Shown: piece by piece, positions 23,118-29,941 of the stretch | Layout of the letters: each line of letters begins with the position of its first letter | Numbering within the stretch: position 1 is the stretch's first letter | NCBI GenBank assembly: GCA_001784735.1 | Contig: MFSB01000008.1 | Location: 1-40,791, forward strand | DNA length: 40,791 bases | Reading direction: 5' to 3' | Origin: Candidatus Moranbacteria bacterium RIFCSPLOWO2_12_FULL_48_12 | GTDB lineage: Bacteria > Patescibacteriota > Minisyncoccia > Moranbacterales > UBA1568 | Translations under genes and position numbers: made by a program | The notes under the pieces: generated by a model | Databases searched by the model: none | What the model was told of the DNA's origin: nothing | Seen by the model: the letters and a program-made list of their open reading frames with translations, nothing else

Positions 23118-23675
23118 TCAGAGCAGCGCTGTGATGGTAGCGTCTGAAATGCACTTTTCCCATGCTTTCCGGCATGAGGGAAGCACAGTTTTCGGGATAA
23201 TGAAACGCCTGAGTCTTTTTTGCACTTCATCGGATGGCACGGAACGATTCCTGGCCAGCCACTTCGCTACCCGTTTGGGGATGGTGATCCGGGTAGTTTC
23301 GAAGTCTGGCCAGCATGGGATGCTGGTCGTCTCCTTCACGGTAACCAGAATAACGGACCACCGAGAATGCCAGATTTTTGGCGTGCCTTCCAAGTTGTAG
23401 AGAAAGCTATCCCGCTCCAAGAAAAGCTCGATTTGCCTATCGCTATCCACAAGGACTGTCCGGCTCTCCACCGTGTGTGGCGGCGTAATGCTGTCGACTT
23501 CCCGTACCATGTCACGGTAGCGCAAAGGCATCACTTTTTTGGTATATGTGAGAGAGGGCACGACGGTAAGCAAGTGCCTGAAAACATCCAGGTAGTAGAA
23601 TGCTACGGCCTTTGCGGTCGCCTCCCCGAAGTCATACTGGTTAGTTCTGGCTTCACTTCTGCGGCTATTTTTCAC
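23118..23675 (-). CDS. Orphan protein, unknown function
   Basis: This 185-aa protein is placed at the GTG at 23675, 7 nt after AGGAGAT. The open frame runs up to 23780, but that would place the start inside the promoter. The sequence is basic and soluble (for example PKRVAKWLARNRSVPSDEVQKRLRRF), with no recognised motif. It is a single-gene unit with its own promoter, a leader hairpin and a terminator whose loop matches that of the minus gene at 21498. The family is not recognised. Confidence 0.65.
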   Translation of the reverse strand: MKNSRRSEARTNQYDFGEATAKAVAFYYLDVFRHLLTVVPSLTYTKKVMPLRYRDMVREVDSITPPHTVESRTVLVDSDRQIELFLERDSFLYNLEGTPKIWHSRWSVILVTVKETTSIPCWPDFETTRITIPKRVAKWLARNRSVPSDEVQKRLRRFIIPKTVLPSCRKAWEKCISDATITALL

Positions 23676-23726
23676 GGTTCGATCTCCTGTAAAAGGACGA
23701 AGCAGATCCGGGTGAACCGGCATCTG

Positions 23727-23745
23727 GTTACTTCGATGAAGTAAC
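23727..23745. repeat. Leader hairpin of the 23.1-23.7 kb minus gene
   Basis: GTTACTTC-GAT-GAAGTAAC is a perfect 8-bp stem lying right after the -10 box, at the expected 5' end of the mRNA. It may protect or regulate the transcript. Confidence 0.7.
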
Positions 23746-23750
23746 GGCTC

Positions 23751-23780
23751 ATTATAGGTCGAGAGAGTAATAAATGTCAA
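23751..23780 (-). promoter_or_regulatory. Promoter of the 23.1-23.7 kb minus gene
   Basis: On the minus strand, TTGACA (23780-23775), an 18-nt spacer and TATAAT (23756-23751); both boxes are perfect. Confidence 0.85.
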
Positions 23781-23800
23781 CCATGAATCTGGTGATGTAA

Positions 23801-23821
23801 TTTGGAAGCCTTGCTTCTAAA
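23801..23821. repeat. REP hairpin 2 (loop CTT, one mismatch)
   Basis: TTTGGAAGC, loop CTT, GCTTCTAAA. One base differs from the perfect palindrome. Confidence 0.9.
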
Positions 23822-23850
23822 TTTACTTCAAGCAGGGAATTAGCCGCTCT

Positions 23851-23878
23851 TTGCATATCCTCTGGCATATTCTATACT
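23851..23878 (+). promoter_or_regulatory. Candidate promoter of the DUF1189-like gene
   Basis: TTGCAT (23851-23856), a 16-nt spacer and TATACT (23873-23878) lie 37 nt before the start codon. Confidence 0.45.
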
Positions 23879-23915
23879 TGGGGCAGGAGCTTTAAGCATT
23901 AATTTATAAAAGTCT

Positions 23916-24863
23916 ATGGGATTTTTTCAAACCGTAAAAAAGAGCGTCTATGATGTCGCTTTCTACGCCACCGCCAAGACGGAGAGTTTCTCGGTAGCGC
24001 TCAAGCAGTACACTTTGTTTATCTTGTGCGTGGCGGTCGTCATCTCGATTCCTCTGTATATAGCTTTCGGAGTGTGGCATTCTCAGGTCAAAGAAATGGG
24101 CGATATCCGCGCCAAGGTGTTGGCCGTGTATCCGGATGAGCTTGTGCTTACTTTCCAAAATGGTCAGATGGCTTCCAATGTCGAGGAGCCATACAGCATC
24201 CCGATGCCAGCGGAATTTGATGTGAAAACTCCGAAGAATCTCGTCGTTATCAATACCCGCGGATCCATCACGCTCAATGATTTCGAGCGTTACGATACCC
24301 TCGCCATCCTCGGAGGCGATGCTGTCTGGACGCACGACCCGCAAAAAGACAAAATCGAAATTCAGAAATTCGATCAATTTAGCAAAGCCTCTTTTGTCTT
24401 GAATGAGCAGAAACTCACGGAATGGGTAGATCTCGCCTTCAAAGTCGGAAGAATTGTTGTCATTATCCTGCTTATTTTCATGCCGGCGTTTATCTTCGTC
24501 TTTCTCTGGGTCGGGTATCTTGTCTATCTCCTCTTCGGAGCGTTTGTCATCTGGCTTATGGCGAAACTGCGCAAAGTTGACTGTACTTACGGCCAGTCTT
24601 ACAAGCTCGGTCTCTATCTCCTCACCCTCCCGATTCTCTATAGCGTTCTGACCACCGGTCCGCTTTCGATGTTCCATATCCCCTTCGGCTTCACCCTCAT
24701 ACTTGCCGTCCTCGCCTACGCCAATCTCGGCCCAATAAAAACAGTCAAAACAACTTCTGTTTCTCCTGCACCAAACAATATGCCCGTTTCAGCCAAAGGC
24801 TCTGAGTCAGTCGAAGGGATAAAAGTTGGAGATAGTGAATCCAATAAAGATGGGAAGTTGTAA
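23916..24863 (+). CDS. DUF1189-like integral membrane protein
   Basis: This 315-aa protein has one membrane helix near residues 30-52 (YTLFILCVAVVISIPLYI). A soluble region of about 130 residues follows. Four C-terminal helices lie near residues 180-290 (VVIILLIFMPAFIFVFLW and following), and a Ser/Lys-rich tail comes last. The layout and the segment SYKLGLYLLTLPILYSVL resemble DUF1189 (YwoE/YuaB-type) proteins, whose role is unknown. It has normal GC content compared with the AT-rich fragments around it, so it may be resident. A REP hairpin follows 32 nt after the stop. Confidence 0.72.
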   Translation: MGFFQTVKKSVYDVAFYATAKTESFSVALKQYTLFILCVAVVISIPLYIAFGVWHSQVKEMGDIRAKVLAVYPDELVLTFQNGQMASNVEEPYSIPMPAEFDVKTPKNLVVINTRGSITLNDFERYDTLAILGGDAVWTHDPQKDKIEIQKFDQFSKASFVLNEQKLTEWVDLAFKVGRIVVIILLIFMPAFIFVFLWVGYLVYLLFGAFVIWLMAKLRKVDCTYGQSYKLGLYLLTLPILYSVLTTGPLSMFHIPFGFTLILAVLAYANLGPIKTVKTTSVSPAPNNMPVSAKGSESVEGIKVGDSESNKDGKL

Positions 24864-24894
24864 AAAATCATACTGACTGGGGTAAATAAGAGAA

Positions 24895-24915
24895 TTTGGA
24901 AGCAAGGCTTCCAAA
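24895..24915. repeat. REP hairpin 3 (loop AAG)
   Basis: Perfect arms TTTGGAAGC and GCTTCCAAA with loop AAG, inverted relative to copies 1 and 2. It lies 32 nt after the DUF1189-like gene. Confidence 0.95.
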
Positions 24916-24951
24916 CTTTTAGATAGCAGAATGGCGTAAAGAAAGAAATAT

Positions 24952-25751
24952 ATGCCTATAAATCCAAATTATAATCTTGATAAAATAAAGTTTTCACTCG
25001 ATGAGGGAACATGGCAACGCGCCACTATACTTTATTACCAAACGAAGTGAGCGAAACGAAAGTTTACTTTCGTTTCCGAGCGCAGTGCCGGTAAAATCGG
25101 GTTGAATACCCCGCGGCTTGCCGCGGATATGAAACGAGCTTAAGCTCGTTTCAGGGTCCAGGGCTTGCCCTGGGGTAAATACCTGTTATGAGAAACACAA
25201 GGTAACAAAGTTTGAATCAGATTCGTATGGATTTTCAGCGGTTGTGTTTGGCAGCCGTGTGTATAAAGTACGTGTGTCGACGCGTCGTTTTGACGAAGGA
25301 GATTGTGAATGTTATCTCGGACAAAATGATGAATTATGCAAGCATATGGTAGCAGTCGCTATTTATGCTATACTTGGCGGAAGACCGCTATTGGAGGAAG
25401 AAAAGCAACAAAAAAATGATATATCTTTAACATGGTTCATTTATCAGAATTCACTAAGTGAGGACTGTAGTCGTCTTGCCGCTACTGTTTCCGAGCTTCC
25501 GGTAAGTTTGCAAACAGCCGAGCTTTTGGTTGATCTTCTCTTAAGGATGGATAAAAAACTTTGTACAGGCGGCGTTGATGATTCAGATGGAGTTGTTGGC
25601 GGTTGTATGGAGGAAATCGTGGGGGTTACTTGAAGAGTTTTCCAAAGCTGATTCGAGGTGTATTGTTGTATTTTGTAAGCTTTTTGAAATAGAAACCTGT
25701 TTTGGATGGGAAAAACCGCTTGTTGCAATTGCCAAGCGTGCAAGAACATGA
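24952..25751 (+). pseudogene. SWIM zinc-finger protein gene, interrupted by insertion and frameshift
   Basis: The gene starts MPINPNYNLDKIKFSLDEG and reads to ...RATILYY. An insert of about 158 nt (25039-25196) made of hairpins then breaks it. The frame resumes with YEKHKVTKFESDSYG and the SWIM motif C-E-C-x7-C-K-H. The second break is at a run of five G (about 25619-25623). Staying in frame gives GVT-stop; skipping one base gives LLEEFSKADSRCIVVF and ETCFGWEKPLVAIAKR up to TGA at 25749-25751. SWIM fingers bind nucleic acids or proteins. The gene ends exactly where the REP-flanked transposase unit begins. Confidence 0.75.
25039..25196. mobile_element. Hairpin-array insertion (MITE-like) inside the SWIM gene
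   Basis: The insert holds four perfect hairpins in a row: GAAACGAAAG / CTTTCGTTTC, CCGCGG-CTTG-CCGCGG, the palindrome GAAACGAGCTT / AAGCTCGTTTC, and CCAGGG-CTTG-CCCTGG. Its outer ends (TTATTACC and GGTAAATA) are imperfect inverted repeats. It has no coding capacity. The arms with CTTG loops match those at 8881-8945. The boundaries are set by where the SWIM reading frame breaks and resumes. Confidence 0.7.
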
Positions 25752-25772
25752 TTTGGAAGCCTTGCTTCCAAA
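25752..25772. repeat. REP hairpin 4 (loop CTT), left end of the RAYT unit
   Basis: Perfect copy 36 nt before the transposase start. With REP 7, in opposite orientation, it flanks the gene. Confidence 0.95.
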
Positions 25773-25808
25773 TGGTAGAATAGTAGAGAAGTATTAAGTA
25801 TAAAAATC

Positions 25809-26483
25809 GTGTCAATAAGAAAAATTAATTTCGCAAGTGGCGAATTTTATCATATTTACAATAGGGGAACCGACAAGCGGAACATCTTTTCCGATTTGGC
25901 AGATCAAGAGCGCTTTATTCAGAGTATGAAAGAATTCAATGCGCTCAATCCGATTGGCAGTATTTATGAACATTGCCGTTCTCAATTTGGAAGCAAGGCT
26001 TCCAAAAATGGTAAAAAGGACAAAAGGCTTGTAAATATAGTGGCTTATTGCCTGAATCCAAATCACTACCATTTTATATTGGAACAGGTTTCAGAAAAAG
26101 GCATAGAGAAATTTATGCAAAGGCTTGGTACGGGATATAGCAAATACTTCAATAACAAACACGAGAGATCTGGTGGACTATTTGAGGGAAAATTTCAAGC
26201 AGTACATATCGACTCAAACGAATATCTTCTGCATGCGAGTGTTTATGTCAATCTCAACGACCGTGTTCATGGATTTGGAAGCAAGGCTTCCAAATCTTTA
26301 GGGAAGATGTTGATTAAGAGCAGATCCAGTTGGGATGAGTATATGGGAAATGCTAAAGAAGGGTTTTGTACAAAAGACAATATTCTTGGTCAATTTAAAA
26401 ATGTTAAAGAATACAAAACTTACGCGGGAAATGTGCTGGTAGGTATACATGAAAGAAAATTTTTAGCACAAGAGAAATTTTAA
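25809..26483 (+). CDS. REP-associated tyrosine transposase (RAYT, Y1_Tnp family)
   Basis: This 224-aa protein of the IS200-like Y1 transposase family starts at GTG. The visible motifs are the family opening INFASGEFYHIYNRGTDKRN, the HUH metal site H86-Y-H88 in LNPNHYHFIL, and the candidate catalytic tyrosine in GYSKYFN (Tyr110 or Tyr113). LFEGKFQAV and NEYLLHASVYVNLN follow. Two REP hairpins lie in frame within the gene (25986-26006 and 26274-26294) and each adds the residues FGSKASK (residues 60-66 and 156-162). The first lies in a loop before the HUH strand and the second after the catalytic helix region, so the enzyme may still work. Confidence 0.93.
   Translation: MSIRKINFASGEFYHIYNRGTDKRNIFSDLADQERFIQSMKEFNALNPIGSIYEHCRSQFGSKASKNGKKDKRLVNIVAYCLNPNHYHFILEQVSEKGIEKFMQRLGTGYSKYFNNKHERSGGLFEGKFQAVHIDSNEYLLHASVYVNLNDRVHGFGSKASKSLGKMLIKSRSSWDEYMGNAKEGFCTKDNILGQFKNVKEYKTYAGNVLVGIHERKFLAQEKF
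25986..26006. repeat. REP hairpin 5 inside the RAYT gene (loop AAG)
   Basis: Perfect copy, in frame from codon 60 of the transposase, encoding FGSKASK. Confidence 0.95.
26274..26294. repeat. REP hairpin 6 inside the RAYT gene (loop AAG)
   Basis: Perfect copy, in frame from codon 156 of the transposase, again encoding FGSKASK. Confidence 0.95.
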
Positions 26484-26488
26484 AGTTA

Positions 26489-26509
26489 TTTGGAAGCAAG
26501 GCTTCCAAA
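26489..26509. repeat. REP hairpin 7 (loop AAG), right end of the RAYT unit
   Basis: Perfect copy six nt after the transposase stop and 20 nt before the intact M24 gene. Confidence 0.95.
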
Positions 26510-26529
26510 ATCTATTTCAATTGAAATAT

Positions 26530-27270
26530 ATGGTGTGGACGGATGAGCAGATAAAGAATCACAAGGAGGTGGTGGATGTTTTGGAGGGGATTGTCCAGGA
26601 GGTCTTTTTGTTTATATCAAAAGAGAAAATTGTCACGGAAAGAAGTATCCAGAAGTTTATTCTGAGGAAGTATTCAGAGTATGACCTCAAATCTTGTATG
26701 GGTTTGCCGATAGTGGCGTTTAATGAACACTCGGCACAGCCGCACTATGCCATTGGCAAGAAATCAAAAGTTTTGAAGCCAAATACTTTGATTCTCATCG
26801 ATATTTGGGCGCGGTTTAAGAAAAGGAACTACCCGTACGCGGATATTACCTGGATGGCCTATTATGGAAAATCATTGCCTATCAAAATACAGCGGGCATT
26901 CGATACGGTATTGAAGTCGAGGGATGCCGCCCTCAGATTTATTAAAAGTCATGCGAAGAAGGGAAAGTTACCGAAAGGACAGGCAGTCAATGAAAAAGCC
27001 AATGCTATAATATATAAAGCGGGATATGGGAAGCATATTCTCCATTCGATTGGCCATTCTATCGGATTTCGCTCGCCCCATGGTGCCGACAAGAATCTTA
27101 ATAAGAAAGGCGACGAGCCTTTGAAACTCAGTCTCGGTTACACAATCGAACCCGGCATTTACATTGCCAATGAATTCGGCATCCGCAGCGAGATCGACTT
27201 TTATGTCGATGAAACAATGAAACTGCACATCACCACCGGCCTCCAAAAGAAAATGGTTTTTATAAGGTAA
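26530..27270 (+). CDS. M24-family metallopeptidase (Xaa-Pro aminopeptidase-like)
   Basis: This 246-aa protein has the creatinase/aminopeptidase (pita-bread) fold, which removes N-terminal residues, often before proline. All five metal ligands can be placed: Asp91, Asp105, His176 (in HSIGHSIGF), Glu207 (in TIEPGIYI) and Glu221 (in RSEIDFYV). The start is the ATG at 26530; the frame is open a little further, to a TTG. It lacks the extra N-terminal domain of long PepP proteins. Two truncated copies of its first 22-27 codons lie at 22233 and 22872. A HIT gene follows after 15 nt, probably in one transcript. Confidence 0.9.
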   Translation: MVWTDEQIKNHKEVVDVLEGIVQEVFLFISKEKIVTERSIQKFILRKYSEYDLKSCMGLPIVAFNEHSAQPHYAIGKKSKVLKPNTLILIDIWARFKKRNYPYADITWMAYYGKSLPIKIQRAFDTVLKSRDAALRFIKSHAKKGKLPKGQAVNEKANAIIYKAGYGKHILHSIGHSIGFRSPHGADKNLNKKGDEPLKLSLGYTIEPGIYIANEFGIRSEIDFYVDETMKLHITTGLQKKMVFIR

Positions 27271-27285
27271 TTAAGAATTTTATCT

Positions 27286-27786
27286 ATGCCAAAAAGAATC
27301 ATTGAAGATTTTACGGGGGCGAAGAAAGAAATGGATTGCATCGGATGCGCCATTACAGAAGCTGGGAAGGATCAGCCCGGATATATCATCGAGACCAGGC
27401 TGTTTCATGCGCATCAGGATTATGAAATTCCGATTATTGGATTTGTTGTGCTTTCTACGAAGAGACATATCATAAGTTTTGATGAATTTACGGATGAAGA
27501 GGCGGCGGAATTTATTGGATTGGTACGGGAGATTCGCAGGGCGCAACGCCAAGTGCTTGGCATTGAGACGGTATATTTTATTCAGGAGGAAAATAATATC
27601 GGCAGTCACTTTCATCTGTGGTTTCTCCCGCGCTATGAATGGATGAATGACGAGGCCAAGTTTGGAAAGAAACTAAACTCCGCTCGGCCGGTGCTTCAAT
27701 TTTCCAAGACGCATATGAAAACTCCGAAGAATATCGCCGCAGTAAAAGAGGCCGCCGAAAAATTGAGAGTATACTTGAATAAATAG
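27286..27786 (+). CDS. HIT-like (histidine triad) family protein
   Basis: This 166-aa protein resembles HIT nucleotide-binding hydrolases or transferases. It has an N-terminal M-D-C-I-G-C pair and a strand-helix core (FVVLSTKRHIISFDEF). The triad region reads G-S-H-F-H-L-W-F-L-P, where canonical HIT has H-x-H-x-H. The first His of the triad is replaced by Ser-His spacing and the last is Trp/Phe, so catalysis may be altered. Substrates would be nucleotides or nucleotidyl proteins. It sits between the M24 peptidase and cutA. Confidence 0.8.
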   Translation: MPKRIIEDFTGAKKEMDCIGCAITEAGKDQPGYIIETRLFHAHQDYEIPIIGFVVLSTKRHIISFDEFTDEEAAEFIGLVREIRRAQRQVLGIETVYFIQEENNIGSHFHLWFLPRYEWMNDEAKFGKKLNSARPVLQFSKTHMKTPKNIAAVKEAAEKLRVYLNK

Positions 27787-27814
27787 GTATGTAATCAGTT
27801 ATGTAATTAAATAT

Positions 27815-28129
27815 ATGGTTCAGAAGTTCATCATTATCTATATTGCCTATCCGAACCTGAAAGAAGCCAAGAGGGTGACGGGGATGTTGCTCAAGCGAAG
27901 GCTTATCGCTTGCGCGAACTATTTTCCTGTGGCGAGTGTCTATCGCTGGAAAGGAAAAGTTGAGAATGCCAAGGAAGTCGTCTCCATCCTGAAAACCAAG
28001 AGAACCAATTGGGGTAAGGTGAAAAAGGCGGTCGAAGCCATCCATCCCTACGAAACCCCGTGTATTATGAAATTGGAAGTGGAAGCGAACAAATCTTTCG
28101 CCGATTGGATCGAGAAAGAGACGAAATAA
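27815..28129 (+). CDS. cutA: Divalent cation tolerance protein CutA
   Basis: CutA is a small trimeric protein with a ferredoxin-like fold, linked to metal tolerance; its exact role is uncertain. The 104-aa length is normal. It shows the family pattern: IYIAYPNLKEAKRVTGMLL, then IACANYFPVASVYRWKGKV, KEVVSILKTKR and V-E-A-I-H-P-Y-E-T-P-C-I. It follows the HIT gene by 28 nt on the same strand. Confidence 0.95.
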   Translation: MVQKFIIIYIAYPNLKEAKRVTGMLLKRRLIACANYFPVASVYRWKGKVENAKEVVSILKTKRTNWGKVKKAVEAIHPYETPCIMKLEVEANKSFADWIEKETK

Positions 28130-28146
28130 TCTGCTATAATGCAATT

Positions 28147-28515
28147 ATGAACATCAAAGAGCTTTTGAAAATAAGCGGTGTGCCGGTAGTAATTGCATCA
28201 CTTTGCTGTCTGTCGCCAATTGTCCTGGTAGTATTCGGAATTGGAACGGTTGGCTTCGCCTCATCACTTGCGGACACGCTGTATGGCGATTATAAATGGT
28301 ATTTTCGTATCGCTGGATTGGTGGCGATGGCGATCGCGCTCGTATTTTATTTCTGGCGGAACAAAAATATCTGCACGTTGGATGAGGTGAAGCGGAGGCG
28401 AAACGAAATCATCAATACCATCACACTCACGCTCATTGCCGGTATTTTGGGATACGTTTTCTTCTTGTATGTCGTTGTGCACTACGCGGGCGTGTGGCTT
28501 GATTTATGGACATGA
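28147..28515 (+). CDS. Small membrane protein with CC motif (MerT-like)
   Basis: This 122-aa protein has three membrane helices (near residues 10-33, 46-66 and 93-115). A Cys-Cys pair lies in the first one (VVIASLCCLSPIVLVVFG), and another Cys lies between helices 2 and 3 (NKNICTLDEV). Paired Cys in the first helix followed by Pro is typical of mercury transporter MerT and related metal or redox membrane proteins. The exact role is unknown. A TATAAT box ends only 7 nt before the ATG, so the transcript may be leaderless. It overlaps the start of the MsrA-MsrB gene by 10 nt, suggesting coupled expression. Confidence 0.65.
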   Translation: MNIKELLKISGVPVVIASLCCLSPIVLVVFGIGTVGFASSLADTLYGDYKWYFRIAGLVAMAIALVFYFWRNKNICTLDEVKRRRNEIINTITLTLIAGILGYVFFLYVVVHYAGVWLDLWT

Positions 28516-29678
28516 ATATGAATATACAAGGGCGGTTCTTCCCATTATTTATCGGTATGTTGATCATCCTCGCAATAATTGTATTGGTGGGGATGTTTTT
28601 ATTGCGTAATCCATCTAATAGCACACCTATGCCGCAGAGAGATACTTTGCCTGAAGAAACAAGAACGGCGCTGTTTGCAGGGGGATGCTTCTGGTGCGTG
28701 GAGGCGGATTTTGAGAAACTGAGAGGCATTGTCAATGTTGTCTCAGGCTATGCCGGCGGGAATACGGATAATCCGAACTATGAGAACTATGCCCAGGGAG
28801 GGCATCGGGAAGTGGTCGAAGTAACCTACGACATTTCAAAAACAACCTACAAAAGCCTCGTAGAGCATAGCATACGCTACAGCGATCCGACTGATGCCAC
28901 AGGATCATTTTATGATCGCGGCGTGCAGTATGCCCCAGCGATTTACTATGCAACCGATGAAGAGAAAAAAGTCGCGGAGGCAGTTATCGCGGAGATAAAC
29001 GCCGAAGGGATTTATGAAAAGCCGATCACTATAGCAGTGCTCTTACGCACGAAATTTTGGCCAGCGGAAGAATACCACCAGGATTACTCCAAGAAGAATC
29101 CAGTGCGGTATAATTTTTATCGGAGCGGATCCGGGCGGGACGCCTTTATCGAGAAGCATTTCAAGAAAGGCGTGAGCGAGAAATTACCTGAAGCGACCCA
29201 GACGCCGATGGATAGTTCAGGAAATGTCAGTTTCGAAAATTACCAAAAGCCATCTGACGAGACGTTGAAGGAGACGCTTTCGCCGCTCCAGTATGCCGTG
29301 ACGCAGAAAGAGGGAACAGAGCCGCCGTTCGCAAACGAGTACGATGCCAATAAAGCGGACGGCATCTATGTCGATCGGATTTCCGGCGAGCCGCTTTTCT
29401 CCTCACGGGATAAGTATGATTCGGGAACCGGTTGGCCGTCCTTTGTCAAGCCGCTCGTGAGCGATGCTGTCATATTGCGTGAAGACAATGGATTTTTTTC
29501 CGTTCGGATGGAAGTCCGGTCGCGTTATGCCGACTCGCATTTGGGGCATGTCTTTGATGACGGTCCGGCAGAGCGCGGCGGGAAGCGTTATTGCATGAAT
29601 TCTGCCGCGTTGCTCTTCATTCCGAAAGTTGAGATGGAGGCCAAAGGCTATGGCAAGTATCTCCCTTTGTTTAAGTAG
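28506..29678 (+). CDS. msrAB: Membrane-anchored MsrA-MsrB fusion methionine sulfoxide reductase
   Basis: The 390-aa protein repairs oxidised methionine of both stereochemistries. An N-terminal anchor lies near residues 12-33. MsrA follows, with G-G-C61-F-W-C and later YHQDYSKKNP. MsrB is at the C-terminus, with SGTGWPSF, the HLGHVFDDGP block and catalytic Cys363 in RYCMNSAALLF. The CxxC zinc pairs of some MsrB proteins are absent. The anchor suggests action on envelope proteins on the outer face of the membrane. The resolving partner could be the DsbA-like protein downstream or the CC-motif protein that overlaps its start; this is inference. An ATG two codons later is an alternative start. 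Confidence 0.95.
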   Translation: MDMNMNIQGRFFPLFIGMLIILAIIVLVGMFLLRNPSNSTPMPQRDTLPEETRTALFAGGCFWCVEADFEKLRGIVNVVSGYAGGNTDNPNYENYAQGGHREVVEVTYDISKTTYKSLVEHSIRYSDPTDATGSFYDRGVQYAPAIYYATDEEKKVAEAVIAEINAEGIYEKPITIAVLLRTKFWPAEEYHQDYSKKNPVRYNFYRSGSGRDAFIEKHFKKGVSEKLPEATQTPMDSSGNVSFENYQKPSDETLKETLSPLQYAVTQKEGTEPPFANEYDANKADGIYVDRISGEPLFSSRDKYDSGTGWPSFVKPLVSDAVILREDNGFFSVRMEVRSRYADSHLGHVFDDGPAERGGKRYCMNSAALLFIPKVEMEAKGYGKYLPLFK

Positions 29679-29691
29679 GGGAAATAAATAT

Positions 29692-29931
29692 ATGCATCAG
29701 GAAATTCCAAATGAAAAAATTGAGGCGGAAGAAATAGGCAATGAAACCGCGGAGGGGTTGATTGCCCGAGTGGAAGCGTCGCTTGAAAATGGTCTTTTTG
29801 ATAGACATGAGCGCGAGGAAGTGAAAAGGATGCTTCGGACGGCACAGCTTCTGACACAGAATACCAAAACAAAAAAAGAAATAAACCGCCTTCTTGCCAC
29901 TATTGAAAACATGTACGGTGGCCCGGAGTAA
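29692..29931 (+). CDS. Small acidic helical protein, unknown function
   Basis: This 79-aa protein starts at the ATG at 29692 with AGGGGA 7 nt before it. A longer in-frame reading overlaps msrAB and is not needed. It is Glu- and Lys-rich and predicted all-helical (EGLIARVEASLENGLFDRHE), without Cys or membrane segments. It lies 13 nt after msrAB and 10 nt before pgeF, so it is probably in the same transcript. The family is not recognised. Confidence 0.65.
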   Translation: MHQEIPNEKIEAEEIGNETAEGLIARVEASLENGLFDRHEREEVKRMLRTAQLLTQNTKTKKEINRLLATIENMYGGPE

Positions 29932-29941
29932 AAATTAATAC

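Larger units (their letters stand above)
25752..26509 (+). mobile_element. REP-flanked RAYT unit (REPtron)
   Basis: A tyrosine transposase gene is flanked by two REP hairpins in opposite orientation (25752-25772 and 26489-26509), giving a unit of 758 nt. Two more REPs lie inside the gene. In known systems, RAYT proteins bind and cut REP hairpins as single-stranded DNA. Mobility of the whole unit is inferred. Confidence 0.75.

Noticed and set aside
22956..26509. CRISPR array formed by the repeated TTTGGAAGC hairpins
   Set aside because: The spacing is irregular (about 200 to 1100 nt), both orientations occur, genes lie between copies and no cas gene is present. REP elements explain it.
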